The notes: generated by a model from the sequence alone, not told the origin. DNA of 13,434 nucleotides from Halobacteriales archaeon SW_5_68_122 (GCA_003022815.1 PXSL01000016.1:1-13434), one strand, 5' to 3'. Positions 1 to 6,986 are shown, counted from the stretch's first letter. Made by a program: numbers and translations.

Positions 1-66
1 GACCGTACCTCGCACGCGGTGGGGCACCGCAGTCAGCCCGACACCGGCACGCCGTACTGTCACCAT
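1..66 (-). CDS. Possible 5' end of a gene leaving the window
   Basis: An ATG at 66 opens a minus-strand frame that stays open to the window edge (22 codons, beginning MVTVRRAGVGLT). A TATA-like element at 101-110 lies 35-40 bases upstream, which would give a short leader. Codon third positions are only moderately GC-rich and the peptide matches no family I know. It may simply be a chance open frame. Confidence 0.25.
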   Translation of the reverse strand, partial: MVTVRRAGVGLTAVPHRVRGTV

Positions 67-100
67 GGGTAGGGGTACGTCACGAACAACTGCCGCTCAC

Positions 101-110
101 TATAAATGCT
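101..110 (-). promoter_or_regulatory. TATA-like box, minus strand
   Basis: Read on the minus strand this is AGCATTTATA, an AT-rich island in GC-rich DNA, placed to drive the possible partial gene ending at base 1. A second AT-rich island (tataaa, 215-220) and an exact 8-base inverted repeat (agacgggt 164-171 / acccgtct 190-197) lie in the same gap. I see no other gene in bases 67-323; a plus-strand frame at 105-164 has only 19 codons. Transcription start and direction are inferred. Confidence 0.3.
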
Positions 111-323
111 TTGTGGGGTCACCCGGGGAGTGACAACGGTTCACGACCGCGAAATCGGCCGGTAGACGGGTTTTGGTACGGCGTCACACACCCGTCTGAC
201 GGGCGACGAAGACGTATAAAGAGGCGGCACACAGTCGGGTGAAGAGTTGTAGACAATCAGATTAAGAGGCGTAAACAGTCGCGTTCTGTTCGCGCCCGCA
301 CGCGCGATCATCCGGTGACCACT

Positions 324-1076
324 CTACCCGGTGACTATCTCGACCTCGTGGCCGTCGGGGTCCGTCACGAACGCGTATCGGTCGTTACAGGAGGCGGGGT
401 CCCGGTAGTCGGTCGCCTCCCGCGTCATCAGGGTCTCCCAGGCGTCGTGGAGGTCCGAACACCGGACCGCCAGGTGGCCCCACGCGTCGCCGGTCTCGTA
501 GCTCCGGCCGTCGTAGTTGTACGTCAACTCGACGGCCATTGCCTCCTTGGCGGCGCCCTCGGGCTTCACGAAGTAGTTGGCGAAGCTGTCGGCCTCCCAG
601 CGGCCGGCGGGTCGATAGCCGAACTTGCGGGTCCAGAAGCCCAGCGCCTCGTCGGCGTCCTCGACGCGGACCATCGTGTGGTCCAGCGACCACCGGGCGC
701 CGTGGTCGCGCTCGACGATCTCGATTTCGTGGCCGTCGGGGTCCGTCACAAAGGCGTAGCCCGGGTTCTCCTCAGGCGGTCGGTAGTCCTCGACGCCCTC
801 GTCCATCAGCTCCTCGTAGGCCGCCTCGACGTCCTCGACTCGGACGGCGATGTGGCCCCACGCGTCGCCCATCGTGTACTCCCGGCCGTCGTGGTTGTAG
901 GTCAGCTCCAGGAGTGCGCCCTCGTCGTGGACGTCCGCCGGCCCGAGGAACACGTTCGTGAACGTGTCGGCCTCCCAGCGGCCCTTCTCCTCGTAATCGA
1001 GGTGGGTTCCGTACCAGTCCAGCGATTCCTCGAGGTCATACACGCGTATCATTGTGTGGTCCAGCGTCGCGTCCAT
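324..1076 (-). CDS. Tandem-domain VOC/glyoxalase I-like protein
   Basis: This 250-residue protein is two fused glyoxalase I-like (vicinal oxygen chelate) domains, about residues 1-124 and 129-250. Each resembles E. coli GloA around LDHTM, the ELTYN strand, GHIAV/GHLAV and the DGHE(I/V)E(I/V) strand. By analogy with GloA the metal ligands would be His7, Glu57, His75 and Glu119 in the first half and His133, Glu183, His201 and Glu246 in the second, so both halves look competent. Family members isomerise hemithioacetals of methylglyoxal with a thiol cofactor, or act on other substrates. Haloarchaea are reported to use gamma-glutamylcysteine rather than glutathione, so the true substrate is open. 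The frame is open to 1172, but the ATG at 1076 starts the LDHTM strand directly and leaves room for the divergent gene. Cytosolic; no signal peptide. Confidence 0.88.
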   Translation of the reverse strand: MDATLDHTMIRVYDLEESLDWYGTHLDYEEKGRWEADTFTNVFLGPADVHDEGALLELTYNHDGREYTMGDAWGHIAVRVEDVEAAYEELMDEGVEDYRPPEENPGYAFVTDPDGHEIEIVERDHGARWSLDHTMVRVEDADEALGFWTRKFGYRPAGRWEADSFANYFVKPEGAAKEAMAVELTYNYDGRSYETGDAWGHLAVRCSDLHDAWETLMTREATDYRDPASCNDRYAFVTDPDGHEVEIVTG

Positions 1077-1140
1077 GTCCGGATGGTGGGACGCCGGGTA
1101 CGAAAAGGCTGGCAACGGCGTACCGGGACGGGGGGAAACA

Positions 1141-1147
1141 ATTTTTA
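1141..1147 (+). promoter_or_regulatory. TATA-like box of the first lipoprotein
   Basis: The run atttttat lies 24-30 bases ahead of the ATG at 1171, the usual spacing of a haloarchaeal TATA box from a leaderless start. This favours ATG 1171 over the in-frame ATG at 1147, which overlaps the box. Confidence 0.45.
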
Positions 1148-1170
1148 TGGATTCTGGTCGACGCGGAGAC

Positions 1171-2254
1171 ATGGCCCTCCGGAGACGGACGCTATTGACG
1201 ACCGCTGCCGCGGTGCCGCTCGCCGCCGCCGGGTGTACCGACGGGTTCGGGATCGGCGACGACGCGGATGCTAGGGACCCACCGGAGTACGCCAGATGGG
1301 TGCCCGCCCGCTCGACCGACAGCGAGGAGACGCTGTACGTGTACTTCGACGTGTCCCGGTTGAGCGATCTTCAGGACTTCCGGGAGGATCTGCCGACCGG
1401 GGGCGATCCGTTCGGGGAGACACCGAACGCCGGCCAGGAGGAGAACGTCGACGCCCTGGTCGGTGTCCCCGCCTTCGGCGCGGTGTTCGTCGGATTCGCG
1501 CTCGGCCTCCAGCTCGGCCTCTATGGGTTCGTCGGCGAACTCCTCGCGGAATCTCTGGGCGTCGGCGGTGGACCAAACGTTGGTGACGAAACCGGCGGCG
1601 AGGGGTCGCCGACCGACGAAAGCGACTCAGAACTCGGTACCGTCGAGACGATGCTGTTCACCGGTGAGACGACCGTCCTCGAAGGGTCGTTCGACCTCGA
1701 GGCTATCGACAACGCCGCAGAGCGGTTCCGAGGACGCCTTGGTCTTCGGTTCGCCACCCTCCGACAGCGCGTCCTTCGAGCGAACGCCCACGGAGGAGGG
1801 CGACGCCGACGAGGAGAGCGCACGGCCCTCCGTCGAGAGAGCCCTCGACGTGGAAGCCGGCGAGGAGGACCGGTTCGCCGACCGAAACGATGACGCCGAG
1901 TGGGCACTTGGCGGGGCCGGGGACGGCCATCTCGCCGTCGGGTTCTGGGGTGACAGCGGTGGGGAGTCGGGCTCCGACGACGAGTCCGACGCCGACGACG
2001 GGTTCGAGGACCCGGGCTTCGACAGCGGCTTGGATGAGACTCCGGAATCACTCGGTGACGCCCGCGGCGAGGTGTACTCGCTGGCTCTCGCCGAGACCGA
2101 ACTGACCGGCGAGATGGCGGCGGTCTATCCGGAGGAGGAAACGCCCGACCGCGAGGAGGTCGAGCGCCACGTCGGTAACACCGCCGACGAACAGGAGATC
2201 GAGGTCGACGACACCCGCGTCTCGGTCACCGGTACCTGGAGCGTCGAACTCTAA
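1171..2254 (+). pseudogene. Tat lipoprotein, frameshifted and internally shortened
   Basis: The N-terminus has a Tat signal (RRRTLL) and a lipobox ending AAAGC, with Cys22 as the expected lipidated residue, so the product would be anchored outside the cell. The first frame is good to about 1728 (…NAAERF); the continuation (EDALVFG… to TAA 2252-2254) lies in the next frame, as if one base were gained. Alignment by eye to the intact relative at 2803-3861 shows more: PPxYARWxPA near the start, DALVGVPAFG against DRLIAVPFGG, DAEWALG against DAGWALA and the C-terminal NTADEQ against HTADER all match. However, about 30 residues of the relative (from after ANNF to before EVGALAF) have no counterpart at the frameshift. 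A small deletion that broke the frame fits best. Function of the family is unknown to me. The stop overlaps the convergent gene's stop. Confidence 0.75.
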
Positions 2255-2709
2255 AGCGGCCCGAGACCCCGCTCGCGGGCCAGCGGCCAGTATAACCACC
2301 ACGCTACTGCCCACGTCGCCAGCGCCCCGACCGGCAGCACCGTCGTGGGACTCATCCCGTACACCCGATAGAGGCCGTAGGCGACGTGAGCGTGCGAGAG
2401 GCCGGCGAAGACGAGCAGGCCGCCGGTTAGACGCGGGTCTTCGAACGACTGGAGACCGCCAGCCGCGCTTGCGAGCGCGCCCGCGTACAGCACGGTCCCG
2501 GCGGGCCACGCCTGCAACCGCCTGGGGAGGCGGCCGGTGTAGACGAAGAGGTAGTCGTAGAGGTTCACGAGCGTCGGCGGGTTCGTGTTCACGAGGCCGA
2601 ACCCGAACACGAGACTCGCCTCGCCCTCGAAGACGACGACCGTCCACGGCAGGAGACCGAGAAGCACGACCGCGGCGAGCCGTCGCCCGGGGGATGGCCC
2701 GTCGTCCAT
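2251..2709 (-). CDS. Small multi-pass membrane protein (TIGR04206-like)
   Basis: This 152-residue, very hydrophobic protein has about four or five membrane segments: residues about 10-28, 65-85, 92-112 and 121-143, with a loop containing NTNPPTLVNLYDYLF. The pattern (LPWTVVVFEG… near the N-terminus, WAVAWWLYWP at the end) recalls the uncharacterised haloarchaeal membrane family TIGR04206; that assignment is from memory and needs a profile search. Its stop codon (minus strand, bases 2251-2253) overlaps the TAA of the convergent lipoprotein gene within ctaa. It is divergent from the second lipoprotein with a 93-base spacer that must hold both promoters. Function unknown. Confidence 0.75.
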   Translation of the reverse strand: MDDGPSPGRRLAAVVLLGLLPWTVVVFEGEASLVFGFGLVNTNPPTLVNLYDYLFVYTGRLPRRLQAWPAGTVLYAGALASAAGGLQSFEDPRLTGGLLVFAGLSHAHVAYGLYRVYGMSPTTVLPVGALATWAVAWWLYWPLARERGLGPL

Positions 2710-2802
2710 CCTGCGGGTCTACGTGCCGCCGGCACTTGCGCACTGTGGTTCGACGGTGGCGACCACGGAAGACCTATTACCGTCTCCGCTGAGGAAAAAC
2801 GT

Positions 2803-3861
2803 ATGAGAAGGCGACAGTTCGTCGCGACCACCGTGACCCTCCCGGTCGTCGGTGCCGCCGGCTGTCCCGACGGGAGCCCCGGCGAAGGGACGGACGACCC
2901 GCCGCGAGCGTACGCACGGTGGCTCCCCGCTTCGCCACTGGGCGGCTCGGCGGACGCGGTCACGTACGTCCACGAGGACTGGTCCGACGGGCCGCTCGGG
3001 GCGGACCTGGAGGCGTTCACCGCCTGGGAGTCCCGCGGCTACGAACTATCGAACCCGGAGACGTACGACGGCGACCGCCTGATTGCCGTCCCGTTCGGCG
3101 GGTTCTTCAGGCTGCTGTTCGGCGTCACGGACCGCTACGGCGCCTACCCCTTCTACACGGACCTGCGGTCCGGGCCCGACGACGCGGCCGCGGTCGGCGA
3201 GACCACGGCCGTCCTCCGGGTGGCCGCCGCCACGGTCTATCGCGGGAGCTACGACACCGACGAGTTGGCCGGGCGAGCGAACAACTTCGAGGCGGTCGAC
3301 ACCCGCGGGGAGTTCACCCTCTACGAGCGGCCCGCCGGGGCCGACGATGACCGCGACACGCCGACCCCTGGGCCCGACGAACCGGAGGTGGGGGCGCTGG
3401 CGTTCGCCGCCGGCGAGAGTGCCGTCGTGGTGCCCGAGGTGACCGTCGAGGACCCGCTGGGCCGCGTCGAGGCACTGCTCGACATCCGGTACGGCGAGAC
3501 CGAGCGAATCTGGGAGGCCGACGAGGACGCGGGATGGGCGCTCGCTACGGTCGGCGGCCGACGCGTCTCCGTCGGCGGCTGGACCGACCGCGGGGGCGAG
3601 GATGACCCCGGCGAGCGGCCCTACCAGGTCCCCGAGACGGTCGGCGACGTCGGTCCGACGACGGCCGAAATCTACGCCGTCGGCAGTGACGACTCGACGG
3701 TGACGGGTCGGCTCGCCGCGGCCTACCGGGAGGGCGAGCGGCCCGCAAGCGACGAGATAGCGTCGGCGGCCGGCCACACCGCCGACGAGCGCGACGTCGA
3801 GACGACGGAGCGCCGTCTCGAGGTGACGGCGACCTGGCAAGCGGGAACTGCCGGGGAGTGA
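2803..3861 (+). CDS. Tat-dependent lipoprotein, family unknown
   Basis: This 352-residue protein has a Tat motif (RRRQFV) and lipobox GAAGC, with Cys21 as the probable lipid anchor. The mature part is acidic, as expected for a haloarchaeal surface protein, with a charged Asp/Pro linker near residues 180-200 (DDDRDTPTPGPDEPE). It is the intact relative of the broken gene at 1171-2254; the two share YARWxPA near the N-terminus, the central DxLxxVPFGG-type strand, the WALA segment and the C-terminal HTADERD region, so they look like duplicates. A TATA-like ctatta at 2774-2779 lies 24-29 bases ahead of the ATG. I know no characterised member and propose no substrate. The gene ends 24 bases from the stop of the convergent GTPase. 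Confidence 0.82.
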   Translation: MRRRQFVATTVTLPVVGAAGCPDGSPGEGTDDPPRAYARWLPASPLGGSADAVTYVHEDWSDGPLGADLEAFTAWESRGYELSNPETYDGDRLIAVPFGGFFRLLFGVTDRYGAYPFYTDLRSGPDDAAAVGETTAVLRVAAATVYRGSYDTDELAGRANNFEAVDTRGEFTLYERPAGADDDRDTPTPGPDEPEVGALAFAAGESAVVVPEVTVEDPLGRVEALLDIRYGETERIWEADEDAGWALATVGGRRVSVGGWTDRGGEDDPGERPYQVPETVGDVGPTTAEIYAVGSDDSTVTGRLAAAYREGERPASDEIASAAGHTADERDVETTERRLEVTATWQAGTAGE

Positions 3862-3885
3862 TATCGCCGTCGGGAGTGACCCGCC

Positions 3886-4998
3886 TTACTTCCGGGCGAC
3901 GATGCGGAGAACGTCCTCGTCTTCGAGTTCGTGGTCGCGGCCGACCTGCTGTTCGTCGTGTTTCGCCGAGGGGCCGGTGACGCGGGCGAACCGGAACCGC
4001 TGGTCGAAGCTCCCGCCGAGCTTCTCGAGGGCGTCCTCTACGGTCGCGCCCTCGGTGAGGACCAGTGGCTCCTCGCGGTCGACCCCGCGGCCCGGCTTGT
4101 CCATGTAGACGCGCATGAGGCCGAGTTCGTCCCAGATGGTCTCCTTCAGCGAGCCGAGGCCACGCTCGGCCTCGGCGCTGATGAACACGGCCTCCTCGGG
4201 GTCGATGTCGTGTTCCCGGAGGTTCCCCTCGACGGTCTCGAGGTAGTCCGGTTCGATGAGGTCGACCTTGTTGACGGCGACCGCGGAGGGGAGGTACTCC
4301 CGATTGTCCTGCAGGGCGTCGACCAGCTGGTCGATGGTGAGGTCCTTCCGGATGGTCACGTCGGCGTTGATGTAGTCGTACTGCCGGAGTACTTCCATAA
4401 TTGTCTCGTCGTCGAGGCTCACCCGGTCGGAGGTGGTGAGGTTGATGCCGCCCTTGTGCTTCTTGCGAACGTTGACTTGGACGGGCTCGGTGTCCAGCCG
4501 GACCTTGTTCTTGTACAGTTCCTCGTCGAGCCGCTCGTACTGGTCGATCTCGAACGCCGACAGCACGAACAGCACGAGGTCGGCGGTCCGGACAACCGAC
4601 AGGACGGCCCGGCCGCCGCCGCGGTTCTCGGCGGCGCCCTCGATGAGACCCGGCACGTCGAGCAGCTGGATGTTGGCACCGTTGTGTTCGAGCATGCCGG
4701 GGTTGACGTCCAGGGTGGTGAACTCGTAGGAGCCGACCTCGCTTTCGGCGTTGGTGAGGGCGTTGAGGAGCGTTGACTTGCCGACCGACGGGAAGCCGAC
4801 CAGCGCGACGGTGGCGTCGCCGTGCTTCTCGACGGCGTAACCGCCACCGCCGCTGCCAGAGGACTGCCGGCGCTCGAGCTCCTCCTTCTTCTCGGAGAGC
4901 TTCGCCTTCAGCCGACCGATGTGCTTCTCGGTCGACTTGTTGTACGGGGTCTCGGCGATCTCCTGCTCGAGCGCCTCGATCTCCTCTTCGAGCCCCAT
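3886..4998 (-). CDS. drg: DRG-family GTP-binding protein
   Basis: This 370-residue protein belongs to the DRG/Rbg branch of Obg-type GTPases, conserved in archaea and eukaryotes. In order: a charged N-terminal helical region (1-48), a Gly/Ser linker, the P-loop GFPSVGKST (68-76), the G2 region with FTTLDVNPG (93-101), G3 DVPGL (114-118), G4 NKVD (243-246), G5 SAE (274-276) and a C-terminal TGS domain (about 294-370). The S5D2L-like insert lies between G3 and G4. In eukaryotes relatives bind ribosomes with a DFRP partner and help stalled translation; no partner gene is visible here. Length and all motifs are normal. A T-rich stretch (minus strand, about 5024-5033) lies 25-35 bases upstream of the ATG and may be its TATA region. 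Confidence 0.95.
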   Translation of the reverse strand: MGLEEEIEALEQEIAETPYNKSTEKHIGRLKAKLSEKKEELERRQSSGSGGGGYAVEKHGDATVALVGFPSVGKSTLLNALTNAESEVGSYEFTTLDVNPGMLEHNGANIQLLDVPGLIEGAAENRGGGRAVLSVVRTADLVLFVLSAFEIDQYERLDEELYKNKVRLDTEPVQVNVRKKHKGGINLTTSDRVSLDDETIMEVLRQYDYINADVTIRKDLTIDQLVDALQDNREYLPSAVAVNKVDLIEPDYLETVEGNLREHDIDPEEAVFISAEAERGLGSLKETIWDELGLMRVYMDKPGRGVDREEPLVLTEGATVEDALEKLGGSFDQRFRFARVTGPSAKHDEQQVGRDHELEDEDVLRIVARK

Positions 4999-5092
4999 TG
5001 GAAGAGTGCAGTTCCCCGATCCGAAAAAGCCGTTCGGTTACCACCTGACCGGAAGCGCCGGGATTATTCTGTCGGGCCCGGTAGCCGCGAAC

Positions 5093-5257
5093 ATGGAGGG
5101 AAAAAAGCGGCTCGCCTACAGCCTCCTCTGTGCGGGCGTGGCGTTCGTCGGCGTCTTCCACTTCGTCCTCTCGTCGGTCTACGGTTACGGCCTCCGGCAG
5201 GTGAGCGCGCTGCTTGTCGCGGCGGCGCTGTTCGGCCTCCTCCTGGTCAACGCCTGA
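5093..5257 (+). CDS. 54-residue two-helix membrane protein
   Basis: The ATG at 5093 follows a TATA-like ttattct (5063-5069) by about 26 bases, suggesting a leaderless message. The peptide starts MEGKKR, then has two hydrophobic segments (about residues 7-29 and 37-53) joined by a short turn with GYGLRQ, and ends in VNA. Basic residues at the N-terminus predict both ends on the cytoplasmic side. Such tiny membrane proteins are common and mostly uncharacterised in haloarchaea. It is divergent from the GTPase gene, with 94 bases between the starts. No function assigned. Confidence 0.65.
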   Translation: MEGKKRLAYSLLCAGVAFVGVFHFVLSSVYGYGLRQVSALLVAAALFGLLLVNA

Positions 5258-5321
5258 CCGTTCACGCGCCGACGAGCCTTTTTCAACAGATTAATGCACG
5301 AATCCGACTACCGTTCGCTCG

Positions 5322-5522
5322 ATGTCGGACCCCTCGACCTTCCGGGACAGTACGCAGATAGTTCTCCCCCGGGCGACCCTCGAGGGGCTGGCGACCGACG
5401 TCGAGTCGGAGTTCGCCGTCACCGTCCACCACGAGGGCGATGCCGCCCGCATCATCGGAAGCCCGGTCGTCATCAAGAAGGTCGGCGAGCACCTCGCCAG
5501 GAACGGCGTCTCGCTACCGTGA
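5322..5522 (+). CDS. Small conserved haloarchaeal protein (VNG_1110C-like)
   Basis: This 66-residue soluble protein contains DSTQIVLPR, an acidic helix, and a second half with ARIIGSPVVIKKVGEHLARNG. From memory this resembles the haloarchaeal VNG_1110C family of small hypothetical proteins; a profile search would settle it. The layout (short strand, helix, strand, helix) could suit a small regulatory or nucleic-acid-binding fold, but that is a guess. A TATA-like region (ttaatg, 5291-5296) sits about 26-30 bases before the ATG, so it is probably leaderless. It ends about 20 bases before the left end of the IS605-like element. Confidence 0.7.
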   Translation: MSDPSTFRDSTQIVLPRATLEGLATDVESEFAVTVHHEGDAARIIGSPVVIKKVGEHLARNGVSLP

Positions 5523-5539
5523 TGGGGCCGGCTACCTTT

Positions 5540-6056
5540 AAACAGCGAGAGAGTCCCGCCGTAAACGGCGGGCGTGAATCGCGTACGCTTGATGGCGCAA
5601 CCGCAGGATTTAGGCCGCTCGGGGTCGTACGTGGCAATAACTCAATCGCCGAAACCAATCCGGAAACACTGGGGTCCTTCCCGCCGAGACGCGCCACCCG
5701 GCGCTCACAGTACCCCTACCCCTGCAACACGGGATGGGGTGACGGCATGACACAATCCAACCCCGTCGGCGTGCGAGCCTGCCCACCGTGGCAGAAAGGG
5801 CAGGCAGGCCGATGGCACGGCCCGTGTCCGTCCGCGCTCAAACCGTGGGCGGTCGCCCGGTGCGGTATCGGGCGCTGTGCGAGCGGATACCGCGTCCCTT
5901 GTCAGGACGTGCAACACGCCACACCCTGCGAAGGGCCGAAGTACCGAGCACAAACCGGAGTACGCCCACGCGGCGGAATCTTGCCTCCGTCGGCGTCAGG
6001 ACCGGCCCGACCCCGAGCGCGAGGAAACCCCGGCGTTCACGCCGGGGAGGATGTCA
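5540..6056 (+). mobile_element. Gene-less IS200/IS605-type element (PATE/MITE-like)
   Basis: This stretch of roughly 520 bases has no convincing gene: all open frames are Arg/Pro/Ser-rich shadows. It has a perfect hairpin near each end: cccgccgt/acggcggg (5555-5562/5565-5572) on the left and ccccggcgt/acgccgggg (6028-6036/6039-6047) on the right. The right hairpin is followed by aggatgtca, which I know from the right ends of many haloarchaeal IS200/IS605 and TnpB-only elements. Size and structure fit the palindrome-associated elements described in haloarchaea. No tnpA or tnpB is present, so it would be moved in trans. Further exact inverted repeats lie at 5777-5784/5798-5805 and 5862-5869/5886-5893. 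Elements of this family make single-strand insertions without target duplication, so exact boundaries are inferred. Confidence 0.6.
5777..6056 (+). ncRNA. Possible structured RNA (omega/reRNA-like) of the element
   Basis: Two exact 8-base stems (gcctgccc/gggcaggc with a 13-base loop; gcggtatc/gataccgc with a 16-base loop) precede the strong terminal hairpin at 6028-6047 and its aggatgtca tail. TnpB guide RNAs of IS605-family elements come from this end, with the element's right edge as scaffold and the flanking host DNA as guide; here the guide would begin near 6057. Transcription is not shown by the sequence, and the stems may serve only transposition. Confidence 0.3.
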
Positions 6057-6080
6057 TCACGGCGGCCCGAATCGACAACG

Positions 6081-6087
6081 CTTAAAG
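6081..6087 (+). promoter_or_regulatory. TATA-like box of rpl11
   Basis: The sequence cttaaag lies 24-30 bases ahead of the ATG at 6111, typical of a leaderless haloarchaeal promoter. The right edge of the IS605-like element is only about 25 bases upstream, so the element abuts or replaces the usual upstream promoter region. Confidence 0.55.
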
Positions 6088-6110
6088 CCGCGGCGACAGT
6101 TCGTTTCGGT

Positions 6111-6535
6111 ATGGCTGGAACCATCGAGGTACTCGTCCCCGGCGGGCAGGCCGACCCAACTCCCAGACGGAGGCCTTCGACGGCACCGAGGTGCCCGTCA
6201 CCGTCGAGTACGAGGACGACGGCGCCTTCGAGATCGACGTCGGCGTCCCGCCGACCGCGGCGCTCATCAAGGACGAACTCGGCTTCGAGACCGGCTCCGG
6301 CGAGCCCGACGAGGAGTTCGTCGCCGACATGTCCGCCGAGCAGCTGAAGACCGTCGCCGAGCAGAAGCTCCCAGACCTGCTGGGCTACGACATCCGCAAC
6401 GCCGCAAAGGAGGTCGCCGGCACCTGCGTCTCGCTGGGTGTCACCGTCGAGGGCGAGGACGCCCGCACGTTCGACCGGCGGCTGGAGAACGGCGAGTTCG
6501 ACGGGGTCTTCGACGAGGCCGAAGCGCCAGCGTAG
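6111..6535 (+). pseudogene. rpl11: Ribosomal protein uL11 gene with internal deletion
   Basis: The ATG at 6111 begins MAGTIEVLVPGGQADP, the expected N-terminus of haloarchaeal uL11. At about 6157/6158 the sequence jumps into another frame that continues as NSQTEAFDGTEVPVTVEYEDDG and runs, as normal uL11, to TAG at 6533-6535. Intact haloarchaeal uL11 has about 22 residues between these points (the GPPLGPELGPTPVDVQAVV segment), so about 67 bases appear to be missing, not a multiple of three. From ATG 6111 translation runs into nonsense and stops at 6347. A GTG at 6191 could give a 114-residue product with the rRNA-binding C-terminal domain but without most of the N-terminal domain that contacts translation factors. 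It could be a true mutation with another copy elsewhere, or an assembly loss. Confidence 0.85.
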
Positions 6536-6560
6536 GCCGAGTCGAAGGCTCGAAAGGACG

Positions 6561-6577
6561 AACGGAGTGAGTTTTTT
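6561..6577 (+). terminator. Poly-T terminator after rpl11
   Basis: Six T residues at 6572-6577 follow aacggagtgag just downstream of the rpl11 stop. Archaeal transcription ends at such T runs. Confidence 0.55.
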
Positions 6578-6709
6578 CGGCGTCTTCGCTGAGGCGGAGC
6601 CGGCGGCGTAGCCGAAGCGAAGGCTCGGGACGCGAGCGGAGCGAGCGGCCCGGTGTCTTTGACGAGGCTGAAGCGGCGGCATAGGCCGAGTCGAAGGCTC
6701 AATAAGACG

Positions 6710-6726
6710 AACAGAGTGAGTTTTTT
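6710..6726 (+). terminator. Second copy of the poly-T terminator
   Basis: Six T residues at 6721-6726, preceded by aacagagtgag, repeat the terminator in the third tandem unit. Any transcript escaping the first would meet this one. Confidence 0.45.
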
Positions 6727-6770
6727 GACGTCTTCGCTGAGGCGGAGCCGAAGCGACGGCTCGGGTCTGA

Positions 6771-6986
6771 CAGCTGGAGGGGTCCATCTCGTCCGCGGCG
6801 GCGACCGAAGCCGACGCGGCGCCTACCGTCCACCATCGTCTCGAAGCCCACGGGCCGGTCCAGTAGCCGGCGAGTCGAAGAGCGGCCTGCGCTGGGGCCT
6901 GCCCCGTCCGGCTCTTGAGGGTGCTATCGGCGTTGACCACGTGGGGTTCCGTTAGCTACTCACCGGTCCGGATCGTACGGCCGGAC
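6771..6986 (+). other. Gap with a strong imperfect hairpin, no gene seen
   Basis: No coding frame here looks real. The arms aagagc (6878-6883) and gctctt (6911-6916) are exact complements and enclose a second stem gggg/cccc (6894-6897/6902-6905), giving a 39-base nested hairpin. It might be a processing site or a small RNA. A TATA-like gttagcta (6953-6960) probably belongs to the next gene. Confidence 0.35.

Larger units (their letters stand above)
6506..6770 (+). repeat. Four tandem units copying the 3' end of rpl11
   Basis: Units start at 6506, 6582, 6655 and 6730 (spacing 76, 73, 75). The first is the true end of rpl11, coding VFDEAEAPA and stop. The second reads VFAEAEPAA and stop, the third VFDEAEAAA and stop, the fourth VFAEAEP before a 12-base loss removes its stop. 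Units 1 and 3 are most alike and end in the same poly-T tract; units 2 and 4 resemble each other. This points to a 75-base duplication followed by a 149-base duplication of the pair. The copies are not in frame with one another, so they do not extend the protein. Confidence 0.8.

Noticed and set aside
105..164. Short plus-strand ORF after the tataaa at 101
   Set aside because: It has only 19 codons and the ATG lies within the TATA-like element itself.
3545..5161. 538-residue open frame over the DRG gene
   Set aside because: It is extremely Arg-rich and in a different frame from a complete GTPase with all G motifs. It is a shadow.
5535..6050. RNase P RNA or SRP RNA
   Set aside because: A gaggaaa at 6021-6027 first suggested RNase P, but the conserved context is missing and the SRP GGUGACC/GGAGG core is absent. 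The end hairpins fit a mobile element better.
5294..6085. 263-residue open frame through the IS605-like element
   Set aside because: It has no start signal of its own, odd composition, and spans the terminal hairpins. I found no TnpB zinc-finger or catalytic motif in it or in the minus-strand frame at 5705-5953.
6506..6770. CRISPR array
   Set aside because: There are only four diverged units with no unique spacers, and the first unit is the end of rpl11.
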